DNA from: Acidipropionibacterium thoenii DSM 20276
GTDB lineage: Bacteria; Actinomycetota; Actinomycetes; Propionibacteriales; Propionibacteriaceae
Length of the DNA stretch: 64,000 nt
Assembly (NCBI RefSeq): GCF_000423445.1
Contig: NZ_AUHZ01000015.1
Location: 1 to 64,000 of the forward strand
Direction: 5' to 3'
Shown here one piece after another: positions 30,943-39,879 of this stretch; within the stretch, counting starts at the first letter, position 1; each line of letters starts with the position of its first letter. The notes beneath the pieces are model-generated. The model was given only the letters and a program-made list of their open reading frames with translations, searched no databases and was not told where the DNA came from. Made by a program: the position numbers and the translations under genes.

Positions 30943-32577
30943 ATGGCGTCGACCCCCCGCACCCTCGCCGGTAGCGCAGCAGTGTCGGACGGGCCCAGCC
31001 TGTTCGACACCACGCTGCGCGACGGAGCCCAGCAGGAGGGGCTGCGATTCAGCGTCGAGGACAAGCTGAAGCTGGCCCGGCTGCTGGACGGACTGGGGCT
31101 GGGCTATATCGAGGGGGGCTGGCCCGGCGCCAACCCCAACGACACCGCCTTCTTCCAGCGCGCTCGCACCGAACTGGACCTGGAGCACTCCCAGCTGGTG
31201 GCCTTCGGGTCGACCCGGCGTGCCGAGGCTCGGGTCGAGGAGGACTCCCTGGTGGCAGCCCTGCACGACTCCGGGGCACCGGTGATCTGTGTCGTCGGCA
31301 AGGCCGACTCCCGCCACGTCGAGAAGGCGCTGCGCACCACCCTGGACGAGAATCTGGCGATGGTCCGCGACACGGTGAGCCATCTGGTGGGTCTGGGCCA
31401 TCAGGTGATGGTCGACTGCGAGCACTACTTCGACGGCTACCAGTTCGATCCCGAGTACTCGCTGTCGGTGGTCCGGGCTGCCGCCGAGGCCGGCGCCTCG
31501 ATCGCGGTGCTGTGCGACACCAATGGCGGGATGGTGCCCTCGATGATCTCCCGGATCGTGGCGGACACCGCCGAGATCGGCCTGCCGCTGGGAATCCACT
31601 GCCACAATGACACCGGCTGCGCGGTGGCCAACTCGTTGGCCGCCATGGAGGCCGGCGCCGTCCAGATCCAGGGCACCATGAACGGCTACGGGGAGCGCAC
31701 CGGCAATGCCGATCTGGTGACCCTGATCGGCAACCTGGAGACCAAGTACGATCTGCGGGTGCTGCCCGCAGGTCAGCTGGCGAATCTGTCGGGGGTGGCG
31801 CACGCGATCGGCGAGATCGCCAACCAGCTGCCCCAGGCCCGCCAGCCCTATGCCGGACGCTCCAGCTTCGCCCACAAGGCGGGGCTGCACGCCTCGGCGA
31901 TCCGGATCGACCCGGACCTGTACCAGCACATCGACCCGGCAGTGGTCGGCAATGACATGAGGATGCTGGTCTCGGGCATGTCGGGACGGGCCAACATCCT
32001 GCTCAAGGCCAGCGAACTGGGATTCGGTGCCCTCACCCGCGACCAGGCCGGTGAGCTGGTCGAGCTGGTCAAGGCCCGGGAGGTCGACGGGTACTCCTAC
32101 GAGGCCGCCGATGGCAGCTTCGAGTTGCTGCTGCGCGAGCACCTGGGGCTGGCCACCACCGCCTTCGAGGTGCTGTTCTGGCAGGCCAGCTCCCACCAGA
32201 CCGGACAGGGAGAGGTGATCACCACCGCGGTGGTCTCCATCCACCCCACCGGGCAGGGATCAGGGGCGACCACTGTGGAGGCGACCGGCAATGGCCCGGT
32301 GCACGCCCTGGACCAGGCCCTGCGAGGTGCCCTCATCGACTACTTCCCGCAGATCGCGGCCTGTCATCTCACCGACTACCGGGTCCGCATCCTCGATGAC
32401 GGTCACGGCACCGACGCCACCGTGCGAGTGCTCATCGACACCGAGATCGACCAGCGGATCACCGCGACGGTGGGGGTCGGCACCGACATCATCGAGGCCA
32501 GCTGGGAGGCGCTGTCGGACGCCTACCGGCACGCCCTGGTCTGTGGTGGTGCGACCGCCCCGGTCAGCCTCCGATGA
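30943..32577 (+). CDS. cimA: Citramalate synthase
   Basis: CimA condenses pyruvate with acetyl-CoA to citramalate, the entry to 2-oxobutyrate and isoleucine that avoids threonine. The 544-residue protein has the HMG-CoA lyase-like barrel with LFDTTLRDGAQQEGL. YIEGGWPGANPNDTAFF distinguishes citramalate synthase from 2-isopropylmalate synthase. The metal-binding HCHND is in LGIHCHNDTGCAV. A C-terminal LeuA-type allosteric domain is present. Its 3' end overlaps the convergent deoA by 14 bases. leuCD and leuB for the following steps are in the window. Confidence 0.92.
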   Translation: MASTPRTLAGSAAVSDGPSLFDTTLRDGAQQEGLRFSVEDKLKLARLLDGLGLGYIEGGWPGANPNDTAFFQRARTELDLEHSQLVAFGSTRRAEARVEEDSLVAALHDSGAPVICVVGKADSRHVEKALRTTLDENLAMVRDTVSHLVGLGHQVMVDCEHYFDGYQFDPEYSLSVVRAAAEAGASIAVLCDTNGGMVPSMISRIVADTAEIGLPLGIHCHNDTGCAVANSLAAMEAGAVQIQGTMNGYGERTGNADLVTLIGNLETKYDLRVLPAGQLANLSGVAHAIGEIANQLPQARQPYAGRSSFAHKAGLHASAIRIDPDLYQHIDPAVVGNDMRMLVSGMSGRANILLKASELGFGALTRDQAGELVELVKAREVDGYSYEAADGSFELLLREHLGLATTAFEVLFWQASSHQTGQGEVITTAVVSIHPTGQGSGATTVEATGNGPVHALDQALRGALIDYFPQIAACHLTDYRVRILDDGHGTDATVRVLIDTEIDQRITATVGVGTDIIEASWEALSDAYRHALVCGGATAPVSLR

Positions 32578-33844
32578 CGTCGATCACCCGCGAGGTGCTG
32601 GCTGCCCCGGCGCCGAAGGTGAAGGCTCCGGCCAGCGCCTCCTCGGCCCCTCCGATCGCGTCGGCGGTGTCGGTGAACAGGGTGGCCAGCGGCTGACCGG
32701 CCGTCACCGTGTCGCCGATCACGGCCTCCAGCCGGACCCCGGCGGCGGCCTGCACCGGGTCCTCCTTGCGGGCCCGCCCGGCACCCAGCCGCCAGGACGC
32801 CAGACCCACCGACATGGCGTCGATGCCGGTGAGGACGCCGTCCCGGTCGGCCAGCACCTGCTGGCTGTGATGGGCCACCGGCAGCGCGGCGTCGGGGTCA
32901 CCGCCCTGGGCGCGCACCATCTGGCGCCAGACGTCCATCGCTCTGCCGTTGCGCAGGTTCTCCTGCGGATCGGCGTCCAGGCCGACCGCCGAGACCATCT
33001 GGCGGGCTAGCGCCAGGGTCAGTTCGACGATGTCGGCCGGTCCACCTCCGGCCAGCACCTCGACCGACTCGGCCACCTCGATGCCGTTGCCGATCGCCCG
33101 CCCCAGCGGCGATGACATGTCGGTGAGCAGCGCGCTGGTGGCCACCCCGGCGTCGGTTCCCAGACTCACCAGCCGGGCCGCCAGCTCGCGGGCGTCGGCC
33201 TGGGTCTTCATGAACGCTCCCGAACCGCACTTGACGTCGAGGACCAGGGCGGAGGTGCCCTCGGCGATCTTCTTGCTCATGATCGAGGAGGCGATCAGCG
33301 GGATCGACTCGACGGTGCCGGTGACATCGCGCAGGGCATAGAGCTTCTTGTCGGCGGGCGCCAGCCCCGGTCCGGCCGCGCAGATCACCGCGCCGACACT
33401 GTCCAGCTGGGCCATCATCTCGTCATTGGACAGATCGGCCCGCCATCCGGGGATGGCCTCCATCTTGTCCAGGGTGCCGCCGGTGTGGCCCAGACCCCGC
33501 CCCGACAGCTGGGGGACAGCCGCCCCGCAGGAGGCCACCAGAGGCGCCAGCGGGAGGGTGATCTTGTCACCGACCCCGCCGGTGGAGTGCTTGTCGACGG
33601 TCGGGCGAGACAGCTTCGAGAAGTCCAGCCGGTGGCCCGAGGCGATCATCGCCGCCGTCCAGCGGGACAGCTCGGCGTCATCCAGGCCTTGGAAGAAGAC
33701 CGCCATCGCCATCGCCGACATCTGCTCGTCGGCCACCACGCCGCGGGTGTAGGCGTCGATGAGCCAGTCGATCTGCTCCGGTTCCAGACGGCGACCCGAT
33801 CTCTTGGCACGAATGAGATCCACCACTGAGAACTGAGCTGTCAT
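32564..33844 (-). CDS. deoA: Thymidine / pyrimidine-nucleoside phosphorylase
   Basis: This enzyme splits thymidine or uridine with phosphate to free base and (deoxy)ribose-1-phosphate. The 426-residue protein has the family signature around SGRGLGHTGGTLDKMEAIPG. KHSTGGVGDKITLPLAP binds phosphate and DVKCGSGAFMKT is in the active site. DeoA versus Pdp specificity cannot be decided by eye. It overlaps cimA tail to tail and is divergent from the FAH gene with only 35 bases between starts. Confidence 0.93.
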   Translation of the reverse strand: MTAQFSVVDLIRAKRSGRRLEPEQIDWLIDAYTRGVVADEQMSAMAMAVFFQGLDDAELSRWTAAMIASGHRLDFSKLSRPTVDKHSTGGVGDKITLPLAPLVASCGAAVPQLSGRGLGHTGGTLDKMEAIPGWRADLSNDEMMAQLDSVGAVICAAGPGLAPADKKLYALRDVTGTVESIPLIASSIMSKKIAEGTSALVLDVKCGSGAFMKTQADARELAARLVSLGTDAGVATSALLTDMSSPLGRAIGNGIEVAESVEVLAGGGPADIVELTLALARQMVSAVGLDADPQENLRNGRAMDVWRQMVRAQGGDPDAALPVAHHSQQVLADRDGVLTGIDAMSVGLASWRLGAGRARKEDPVQAAAGVRLEAVIGDTVTAGQPLATLFTDTADAIGGAEEALAGAFTFGAGAASTSRVIDVIGG

Positions 33845-33867
33845 GGCGGCCAGTATTCCAGCACCGA

Positions 33868-33873
33868 TATTCT
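33868..33873 (+). promoter_or_regulatory. Leaderless promoter of FAH-family gene, -10 TATTCT
   Basis: TATTCT ends six bases before the ATG at 33880. The in-frame GTG at 33874 follows the box directly and is a less likely start. Confidence 0.5.
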
Positions 33874-33879
33874 GTGGCC

Positions 33880-34680
33880 ATGCGCATTGCCCGTTTCGTC
33901 CCCACTGGTGGGGATCCCGCCTTCGGAATCGTCGAACTGGCCGCCGATCAGGGGGAGCATCCCGACACCATCGCTGAGATCACCGGGGACCCGGTGGCCG
34001 CCCCGGTGCAGTACACCGGAGCCCGCCACGAGTTGTCCCAGGTGAGGCTGGTCTCCCCGGTGATCCCCCGTTCCAAGGTGGTGGGGGTGGGGCGCAACTA
34101 CGCCGAGCACGCCGCCGAACTGGGTAACGAGGTGCCGGCCGAGCCGCTGATCTTCCTCAAACCGAATACCGCGGTGATCGGCCATGACGAGCCGGTGATC
34201 CGTCCCTCCTTCACCCACGACCTGCAGTACGAGGGGGAACTGGCGGTCGTGATCGGTCGGATCTGCAAGGAGGTTCCCCCCGAGCGCGCCCAGGAGGTGA
34301 TCTTCGGGTTCACCGTCGGCAATGACATCACGGCCCGCGATCTGCAGGGTCCTGACAAGCAGTGGGCACGTGCCAAGGGATCCGACACCTTCTGCCCGCT
34401 GGGGCCCTGGATGGTCACCCACCTGTCGGTGGCGGAGGCCTCGAACCTGTCGATCACCACCCGGCTGGACGGACAGGTCGTCCAGCAGGGCAACACCAGG
34501 CAGATGATCCGGGCGATCCCCGAGCTGATCAGTTACATCTCCTCCTTCACCACCCTGCTGCCCGGAGACGTCATCCTCACCGGCACCCCAGCCGGGGTGG
34601 GGCCGATGGAGCCCGGCCAGCGGGTCGAGGTCGAGATCGACGGCATCGGCACCCTGGCCAACACCATCGCAGGGGCCTGA
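33880..34680 (+). CDS. Fumarylacetoacetate hydrolase family protein
   Basis: A 266-residue FAH-superfamily enzyme. The core starts VVGVGRNYAEHAAELG and has PLIFLKPNTAVIG, the metal-binding Glu residues in LQYEGELAVVIG, and NDITARDLQ. The C-terminal ILTGTPAGVGPMEPGQRV is typical. Members act as acylpyruvases, oxaloacetate decarboxylases/tautomerases or hydratases in catabolism. The exact substrate is unknown and no catabolic cluster surrounds it. In actinobacteria similar genes often precede gltX and IclR-leuCD, as here near IclR. Confidence 0.88.
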   Translation: MRIARFVPTGGDPAFGIVELAADQGEHPDTIAEITGDPVAAPVQYTGARHELSQVRLVSPVIPRSKVVGVGRNYAEHAAELGNEVPAEPLIFLKPNTAVIGHDEPVIRPSFTHDLQYEGELAVVIGRICKEVPPERAQEVIFGFTVGNDITARDLQGPDKQWARAKGSDTFCPLGPWMVTHLSVAEASNLSITTRLDGQVVQQGNTRQMIRAIPELISYISSFTTLLPGDVILTGTPAGVGPMEPGQRVEVEIDGIGTLANTIAGA

Positions 34681-34688
34681 GAGCCATC

Positions 34689-35681
34689 ATGGCGGTGCAG
34701 CGAAGGCCCGGTTCCCCGATCAGCCGGCCCTCATCGGAGGGCGGGACGCCGGAGCGGCCGGTGCGCGATCCGCAATCGGGGGTGGACTACTCCCAGGTAC
34801 TGGTCGACCGCGCCGATGGCCCCCTCAAGAGCCTGGTCGGGATCTGCGGGGCGCTGCTGGGCTACGCCCTGATCATCCCGCTGGTGCTCCAGGCGCTGCT
34901 GGGGATCGGATGGCTGGTCTCGGGCAGGCCCGGCAGCTACGCGGAGTACCTGAGGCGCGGCCAGACCTTCGAGACCATCTGGGGGTTGGTCTCGACCCAT
35001 CTGGCGCTGGCCTGCCTCATGGTGGTGGTCCTCCTGCTGGCCCGTTACCTGCACCGACGCTCGCCGGCCTGGGTGTGGTCGGTTCAACCCGGGTTGCGCT
35101 GGAGATTCCTGGCGGTGGTGATGGTGGTGGCCGTCATCGTGCTCAATCTCACCCAGATCCTGGCTCGTGGCTCCGGGCAACCGGAGTTCCACGTGCCCCA
35201 TCTGTGGTGGGCCTGGTTGCTGGCGATCCTGCTCACCTCTCCCCTCCAGGCAGCCGCCGAGGAGGTCTTCTTCCGCGGCTACCTGATGAACTGCCTGGGC
35301 GGTCTGGGGGCCAACCGGTGGCTGGCGGTGGTCGGATCGGCCCTGATCTTCGCGCTGTTCCACGGCACCCAGAATCTGTGGCTGTTCATCGACCGGTTCT
35401 CCTTCGGACTGGCGGCCGGGGCACTGGTGCTGCTCACCGGAGGCCTGGAGGCCGGGATCGCCGCCCATGTCGTCAACAATCTGTTCGCCTTCGGCTACGC
35501 CGTCTTCCTCGGTGGCGCCGCCCAGGCCCGCGGCGTCACCGAGATGACTGCAGCCGACGCCCTGTGGGACGTCGGAGGGTTCGTCGGGGTGGCGGTGGCG
35601 GCCTGGTGGATCGGCGGGTTGATGCGTCTGGCGCGGCGCACACCGCGGCCCGCTCAGCCCGGTGCGCCCGCCAGGCCCTGA
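34689..35681 (+). CDS. CPBP family intramembrane metalloprotease (Abi/CAAX)
   Basis: A 330-residue membrane protein with about eight hydrophobic segments. The CPBP motifs are AAAEEVFFRGYLMN (EExxxR), LIFALFHGTQN (FxxxH) and AAHVVNNLFAF (HxxxN). In other organisms these proteases process prenylated proteins or take part in bacteriocin immunity; this one is unassigned. The ATG at 34689 lies nine bases after the FAH stop. A Ser/Pro/Arg-rich tail of 35 residues precedes the first membrane helix. Confidence 0.88.
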   Translation: MAVQRRPGSPISRPSSEGGTPERPVRDPQSGVDYSQVLVDRADGPLKSLVGICGALLGYALIIPLVLQALLGIGWLVSGRPGSYAEYLRRGQTFETIWGLVSTHLALACLMVVVLLLARYLHRRSPAWVWSVQPGLRWRFLAVVMVVAVIVLNLTQILARGSGQPEFHVPHLWWAWLLAILLTSPLQAAAEEVFFRGYLMNCLGGLGANRWLAVVGSALIFALFHGTQNLWLFIDRFSFGLAAGALVLLTGGLEAGIAAHVVNNLFAFGYAVFLGGAAQARGVTEMTAADALWDVGGFVGVAVAAWWIGGLMRLARRTPRPAQPGAPARP

Positions 35682-35702
35682 GGCCGATCCAGGGCGAGGG
35701 AT

Positions 35703-35732
35703 TTGCGTGGCAGGGGGGCAGGCTGATACCGT
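35703..35732 (+). promoter_or_regulatory. Promoter of tRNA-Gln
   Basis: TTGCGT at 35703-35708 and TACCGT at 35727-35732 are spaced by 18 bases. Transcription would start about 33 bases before the mature tRNA. Confidence 0.4.
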
Positions 35733-35771
35733 TCATCGTCGTTGCGACGCCCGGCCAACCGGGTGGAACAA

Positions 35772-35843
35772 TGGGGTATGGGGTAATTGGCAGCCCGGCT
35801 GATTCTGGTTCAGTTAGTCCAGGTTCGAGTCCTGGTACCCCAG
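35772..35843 (+). tRNA. tRNA-Gln (CTG)
   Basis: Seventy-two bases fold as a tRNA: acceptor TGGGGTA with TACCCCA, a D arm, an anticodon stem GCTGA/TCAGT with loop TTCTGGT giving anticodon CTG, and a T arm CCAGG-TTCGAGT-CCTGG. The discriminator is G. CCA is not encoded. Confidence 0.93.
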
Positions 35844-36015
35844 CTCTGGAGAGCGTGGAAAGGTTATTGGCGGTGACGTCAATAAACCTGATAGGCTTTT
35901 CAGGCTGGGTTCACCGAGATGACAGATGTTATCGCCGACAAGCGATGATGTTTTCTCAAATGGGTGACAACCCGCACAGTTGAATACAGACACATCGGTG
36001 AGAAATCGATGACGT
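35844..36015 (+). other. AT-rich spacer between tRNA-Gln and tRNA-Glu
   Basis: These 172 bases are clearly richer in A and T than the rest. They hold two small inverted repeats: AGGTTATTG (35861-35869) with CAATAAACCT (35880-35889), and ATCGC (35931-35935) with GCGAT (35942-35946). The first could end the tRNA-Gln transcript. TAGGCT at 35892-35897 could be a -10 box for tRNA-Glu. No coding frame is convincing. Confidence 0.45.
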
Positions 36016-36091
36016 GGCCCCGTGGTGCAGCGGCCTAGCACGCGGCCCTCTCAAGGCTGAAACGGCGGTTCGAATCCGCTCGGGGCTACCA
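36016..36091 (+). tRNA. tRNA-Glu (CTC), CCA encoded
   Basis: The body is 36016-36088, with CCA encoded at 36089-36091. The acceptor is GGCCCCG/CGGGGCT with a G-T first pair. The D stem is GTGC/GCAC, the anticodon loop is CTCTCAA with anticodon CTC, and the T arm has TTCGAAT. A terminator hairpin follows. Confidence 0.93.
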
Positions 36092-36095
36092 CGAC

Positions 36096-36126
36096 AAAAG
36101 CCCGGACCTGATCGGTCCGGGCTTTT
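36096..36126. terminator. Bidirectional rho-independent terminator
   Basis: AAAAGCCCGGACC (36096-36108) pairs with GGTCCGGGCTTTT (36114-36126) around TGATC. It has a T run in both directions, so it ends the tRNA-Glu transcript and the convergent IclR gene. Confidence 0.9.
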
Positions 36127-36137
36127 TCACGCGCTGC

Positions 36138-36857
36138 TCACTCGGCCGAGCGGCGCAGCACCTCCGAGAGCCGGTCGGCCGCTGCCATCACGGCAGGGGC
36201 GTGGATCCGGCCCGGCTGACGGGTGAGCCTCTCGATCGGCCCGGAGACCGACACCGCGGCGATCACCTTGCCCGAGGGGGAGTGCACCGGCGCCGAGACC
36301 GAGGCCACCCCGGCCTCCCGTTCCCCGACCGACTGGGACCAGCCACGCTTGCGCAGCGCCGCCAGCGTCACCGAGGAGAAGGCCGAGTGGGACAGCGAGC
36401 GCTGGATCCGGTCCGAGTCCTCCCAGGCCAGCAGCACCTGAGCCGCCGAACCGGCGTCCATCGACAGCACGCTGCCCACCGGGATGGTGTCGCGCAACCC
36501 GGTGGGCCGCTCGGCGGCGGCCACGCAGACCCGGGAGTCCCCCTGGCGCCGGTAGAGCTGGGCCGACTCCCCGGTGATGTCGCGCAGCCTGGCCAGGATC
36601 GGCCCGGAGGCAGCCAGTAGCCTGTCCTCACCGGCCGCAGCGGCCAGCTCGGCCAGCCGGGGCCCCAGGATGAAGCGCCCCTGGAGGTCACGGCTGACGA
36701 AGCGGTGATGCTCGAGGGCACGGGCCAGACGATGCGCGGTGGGCCGGGCCAGGCCGGTCGCCTGGACCAGACCCGCCAGGCTGGCCGGCCCGGTCTCCAG
36801 TGCCGACATCACCAGGGCCGCCTTGTCGAGGACACCGACCCCACTTGATTCGTCCAT
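36138..36857 (-). CDS. IclR family regulator, probable leucine-biosynthesis regulator (LtbR/NdgR type)
   Basis: A 239-residue IclR regulator. The N-terminal winged helix covers residues 10-60 (ASLAGLVQATGLARPTAHRL), and the effector domain follows (SMDAGSAAQVLLAWED, VSVSGPIERL). It is transcribed away from leuCD, 90 bases apart. In actinobacteria that position is held by LtbR/NdgR, which controls leuCD and leuB, so the same role is inferred here. The ATG at 36857 follows TAATCT on the minus strand (36869-36864) by six bases, indicating a leaderless and possibly autoregulated gene. Confidence 0.87.
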   Translation of the reverse strand: MDESSGVGVLDKAALVMSALETGPASLAGLVQATGLARPTAHRLARALEHHRFVSRDLQGRFILGPRLAELAAAAGEDRLLAASGPILARLRDITGESAQLYRRQGDSRVCVAAAERPTGLRDTIPVGSVLSMDAGSAAQVLLAWEDSDRIQRSLSHSAFSSVTLAALRKRGWSQSVGEREAGVASVSAPVHSPSGKVIAAVSVSGPIERLTRQPGRIHAPAVMAAADRLSEVLRRSAE

Positions 36858-36947
36858 ATTTCAAGATTAGCGTCTCACCTCGTGATCGGCCAGCCACAAT
36901 GGCCGTGACCCTCGCAGGGAGGGCCGCCAACGCAGGGAGGGAGTGAG
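36858..36947. promoter_or_regulatory. Divergent IclR-leuC promoter region
   Basis: The 90 bases contain the IclR -10 TAATCT (minus, 36869-36864). On the leuC side a possible -10 ACAATG is at 36895-36900, and a ribosome site GGGAGGGAG is at 36934-36942. An AT-rich patch around TATTTCAAGATTAG near the IclR start is the most likely operator. No perfect palindrome is seen. Confidence 0.45.
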
Positions 36948-38363
36948 ATGGGTCGCACACTCAGCGAGAAGCTGTGGGACGCCCACGTCGTGCACAAGGG
37001 AGAGGGAGGCGAGCCGGACCTGCTCTACATCGACCTGCACCTGGTGCACGAGGTCACCAGCCCCCAGGCCTTCGAGGGACTGCGGTTGGCCGGGCGCACG
37101 GTTCGCCGACCCGATCTCACGATGGCCACTGAGGACCACAACATCCCGACTCTGCACCCCGAGCTCCCGATCGCCGACCCGGTCTCCCGCGCCCAGGTCG
37201 AGACGCTGCGCAGGAATGCCAAGGACTTCGGCGTCCCGATCCACTCCCTGGGTGACGTCGATCAGGGTGTCGTCCACATCATCGGTCCTCAGCTCGGCGT
37301 CACCGAGCCCGGCATGACGATCGTCTGCGGGGACTCCCACACCTCCACCCATGGCGCCTTCGGAGCGCTGGCCTTCGGTATCGGGACCTCCGAGGTCGAG
37401 CACGTGCTGGCCACCCAGACACTGCCCCAGGCCCGCCCCAAGACGATGGCGGTGACGGTCGACGGCACGCTGCCCGACGGCGTCACCCCCAAGGATCTGG
37501 TCCTCACCCTGATCTCCGAGGTCGGCACCGGCGGTGGCCAGGGGTACATGGTCGAGTACCGCGGCCAGGTCTTCGAGGAGATGTCGATGGAGGGCCGCAT
37601 GACGGTCTGCAATATGTCCATCGAATGGGGTGCCAAGGCCGGAATGGTCGCTCCCGACCAGACCACCTTCGACTACGTCAAGGGTCGCCCGCTCGCTCCC
37701 AGCGGAGCCGACTGGGATGCCGCGGTGGACTACTGGAAGACGCTGCGCACCGACGAGGACGCCGTCTTCGACCGTGAGATCCACCTGGACGGCTCCGCCA
37801 TCACGCCGTTCGTCACCTGGGGCACCAACCCGGGCCAGGGGGTTCCGCTGGACTCCTCGGTGCCGGCCGCCGAGTCCTTCACCGATGAGGTGGCGCGCAG
37901 CTCGGCCGAGCGTGCGCTGAACTACATGGACCTGAAGCCGGGGACCCCGATGCGCGACATCAGGATCGACACCGTCTTCCTCGGCTCGTGCACCAACGGC
38001 CGGATCGAGGACCTGCGACTGGCCGCCAGCGTCATCAAGGGCCACAAGGTCGCCGAGGGCACCCGGATGCTGGTGGTCCCCGGTTCTGCCCGAGTGCGGC
38101 TGCAGGCCATGGAGGAGGGCCTGGACAAGGTCTTCCTGGGCGCCGGTGCCGAGTGGCGAGGCGCCGGTTGCTCGATGTGCCTGGGCATGAACCCCGACCA
38201 GCTGGCCCCCGGCGAGCGCTCGGCCTCGACCTCGAACCGCAACTTCGAGGGACGCCAGGGTCGCGGTGGTCGCACCCATCTGGTCTCCCCGCCGGTGGCC
38301 GCCGCCACCGCCATCACCGGACATCTGTCGGCACCTGCCGACCTGGCAGCAGTGGAGGTCTGA
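36948..38363 (+). CDS. leuC: 3-isopropylmalate dehydratase large subunit
   Basis: LeuC carries the [4Fe-4S] cluster of isopropylmalate isomerase and also acts on citramalate. The 471 residues are standard length. The substrate region includes [20 protein letters not shown]. Cluster Cys ligands are in FLGSCTNGR and CSMCLG. leuD follows after three bases. The operon is divergent from an IclR regulator. Confidence 0.96.
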   Translation: MGRTLSEKLWDAHVVHKGEGGEPDLLYIDLHLVHEVTSPQAFEGLRLAGRTVRRPDLTMATEDHNIPTLHPELPIADPVSRAQVETLRRNAKDFGVPIHSLGDVDQGVVHIIGPQLGVTEPGMTIVCGDSHTSTHGAFGALAFGIGTSEVEHVLATQTLPQARPKTMAVTVDGTLPDGVTPKDLVLTLISEVGTGGGQGYMVEYRGQVFEEMSMEGRMTVCNMSIEWGAKAGMVAPDQTTFDYVKGRPLAPSGADWDAAVDYWKTLRTDEDAVFDREIHLDGSAITPFVTWGTNPGQGVPLDSSVPAAESFTDEVARSSAERALNYMDLKPGTPMRDIRIDTVFLGSCTNGRIEDLRLAASVIKGHKVAEGTRMLVVPGSARVRLQAMEEGLDKVFLGAGAEWRGAGCSMCLGMNPDQLAPGERSASTSNRNFEGRQGRGGRTHLVSPPVAAATAITGHLSAPADLAAVEV

Positions 38364-38366
38364 GCC

Positions 38367-38972
38367 ATGGACAAGTTCACCAGTCACACCGGAGTCGCCG
38401 TCCCGCTGCGTCGCAGCAACGTCGACACCGATCAGATCATCCCCGCCGTCTACCTCAAGCGGATCACCCGCACCGGATTCGAGGACGGGCTGTTCGCCGC
38501 CTGGCGCAAGGATCCCGGGTTCGTGCTCAACCAGCCGGCCTGGGCCAACGGCTCGATCCTCATCCCCGGCCCCGATTTCGGCACCGGATCCTCCCGCGAG
38601 CACGCCGTCTGGGCACTGCAGAACTACGGCTTCAAGGTCGTCATCGGGTCGCGTTTCGGAGACATCTTCCGCAACAACTCCGGCAAGGCCGGGCTGCTCA
38701 TCGCCACCGTCGACCAGGCGGTCGTCGAGCAGCTGTGGGCCGACGCCGAGGCTGCTCCCGGCGCGGACTTCACGGTGGATCTGAAGACCCGGACCATCAC
38801 CACCCCGCAGCGGGTGGTCGAGTTCGCCGTCGACGAGTTCACCCGGCACCGCCTGCTGGAGGGCCTCGACGACATCTCCTCGACCCTGCAGCTGGCCGAC
38901 GAGATCTCCGCCTACGAAGCAGACCGGCCGTCCTTCAAGCCCACTACCATGTCGGTGGAGGTCCCGGCCTGA
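38367..38972 (+). CDS. leuD: 3-isopropylmalate dehydratase small subunit
   Basis: LeuD is the swivelling small subunit paired with LeuC. The 201-residue protein has [20 protein letters not shown] near the N-terminus and [20 protein letters not shown] with the substrate Arg. It begins four bases after leuC. No leuA is seen in the window; cimA upstream supplies citramalate for the same enzyme. Confidence 0.96.
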   Translation: MDKFTSHTGVAVPLRRSNVDTDQIIPAVYLKRITRTGFEDGLFAAWRKDPGFVLNQPAWANGSILIPGPDFGTGSSREHAVWALQNYGFKVVIGSRFGDIFRNNSGKAGLLIATVDQAVVEQLWADAEAAPGADFTVDLKTRTITTPQRVVEFAVDEFTRHRLLEGLDDISSTLQLADEISAYEADRPSFKPTTMSVEVPA

Positions 38973-39057
38973 GGATTGCTGGAACCCGGGCCCCCGACCG
39001 GCGGCCCGGGGCCATGGGGCGTCCTGGAACCCGCATCGCCGCCGAACAGGAGATCTC

Positions 39058-39849
39058 GTGCACCGCGCCACACTCACAGGCCTGAACCTCTCGCGCCTGA
39101 GGTTGCGCAGCCCCGCCGACCGGCCGGGACCGATCTTCATCGCCGGAGTGGCGCTGCTGCTGCCGGCGGCCCGGCTGCTGACCCGTTTCGACCACCACGG
39201 CGAGCAGAATCTGCCGGCCAGCGGCGGAGCGCTGATCGTCAGCAACCACGTGTCGAACTACGACCCGGTGGTGCTCGGCGCCTTCCTGGTCGTCAATGGG
39301 CGCTGGCCGCACTGGATGGCCAAGAAGGAACTCTTCGACGTTCCGATCGTGGGCTTCGTGGCCCGCCACGCCGACCAGATCCCGGTCGACCGCAAGGCCC
39401 CGGGTCCCGAGATCCTGGCAGCGGCGCGCCGTGAGCTGGCACGTGGCATGACGGTGATCATCTATCCCGAGGGGACCATCACCGCCGATCCCCTGCACTG
39501 GCCGATGACCGGCCACACCGGGGCCGCCAGACTGGCCATCGAGACCGGCGTACCGGTCATCCCGGTGGGCCAGTGGGGCCCCAACGAGGTGATGGGTTTC
39601 AAGCAGATGACCTTCCCGAGGCTCTTCCCCCGCAAGACCATGCACCTGCATGTCGGCCCGGCGGTCGACCTGACGGAGTTCGCCGGCCGCAGCCACGACC
39701 TGAAGGCGGTACGGGCCGCCACCGACCGCATCATGGACGCCATCGACACCCAGGTCGAGCTGGCCCGAGGTGAGAAGGCCCCCGCCACCCGATACGACAT
39801 CCGCACCGGCGAGCGTGTGCCCAGGAGCAGGGCATCCCGACCCCGGTAG
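39058..39849 (+). CDS. 1-acyl-sn-glycerol-3-phosphate acyltransferase (PlsC family)
   Basis: A 263-residue PlsC-type acyltransferase of phospholipid synthesis. The catalytic motif is SNHVSNYDPVV (NHx4D), the acceptor-binding motif is YPEGTITAD (EGT), and GVPVIPVGQWG is motif IV. The GTG at 39058 has AGGAGA just upstream. ddl follows 30 bases downstream with its own likely promoter. Confidence 0.9.
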   Translation: MHRATLTGLNLSRLRLRSPADRPGPIFIAGVALLLPAARLLTRFDHHGEQNLPASGGALIVSNHVSNYDPVVLGAFLVVNGRWPHWMAKKELFDVPIVGFVARHADQIPVDRKAPGPEILAAARRELARGMTVIIYPEGTITADPLHWPMTGHTGAARLAIETGVPVIPVGQWGPNEVMGFKQMTFPRLFPRKTMHLHVGPAVDLTEFAGRSHDLKAVRAATDRIMDAIDTQVELARGEKAPATRYDIRTGERVPRSRASRPR

Positions 39850-39851
39850 GG
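39846..39851 (+). promoter_or_regulatory. ddl promoter, -10 TAGGGT
   Basis: TAGGGT overlaps the stop of the acyltransferase gene. A leader of about 22 bases carries the ribosome site GAAAGGAAGG at 39864-39873 before the ddl ATG. Confidence 0.5.
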
Positions 39852-39879
39852 TGTGGCCGGTCTGAAAGGAAGGACATCG

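Noticed and set aside
30943-32577. 2-isopropylmalate synthase (leuA)
   Set aside because: The GGWPGANPND segment and overall match point to citramalate synthase rather than LeuA.
36948-38972. Aconitase-like genes
   Set aside because: Separate large and small subunits of isopropylmalate isomerase length with a divergent IclR regulator identify leuCD.
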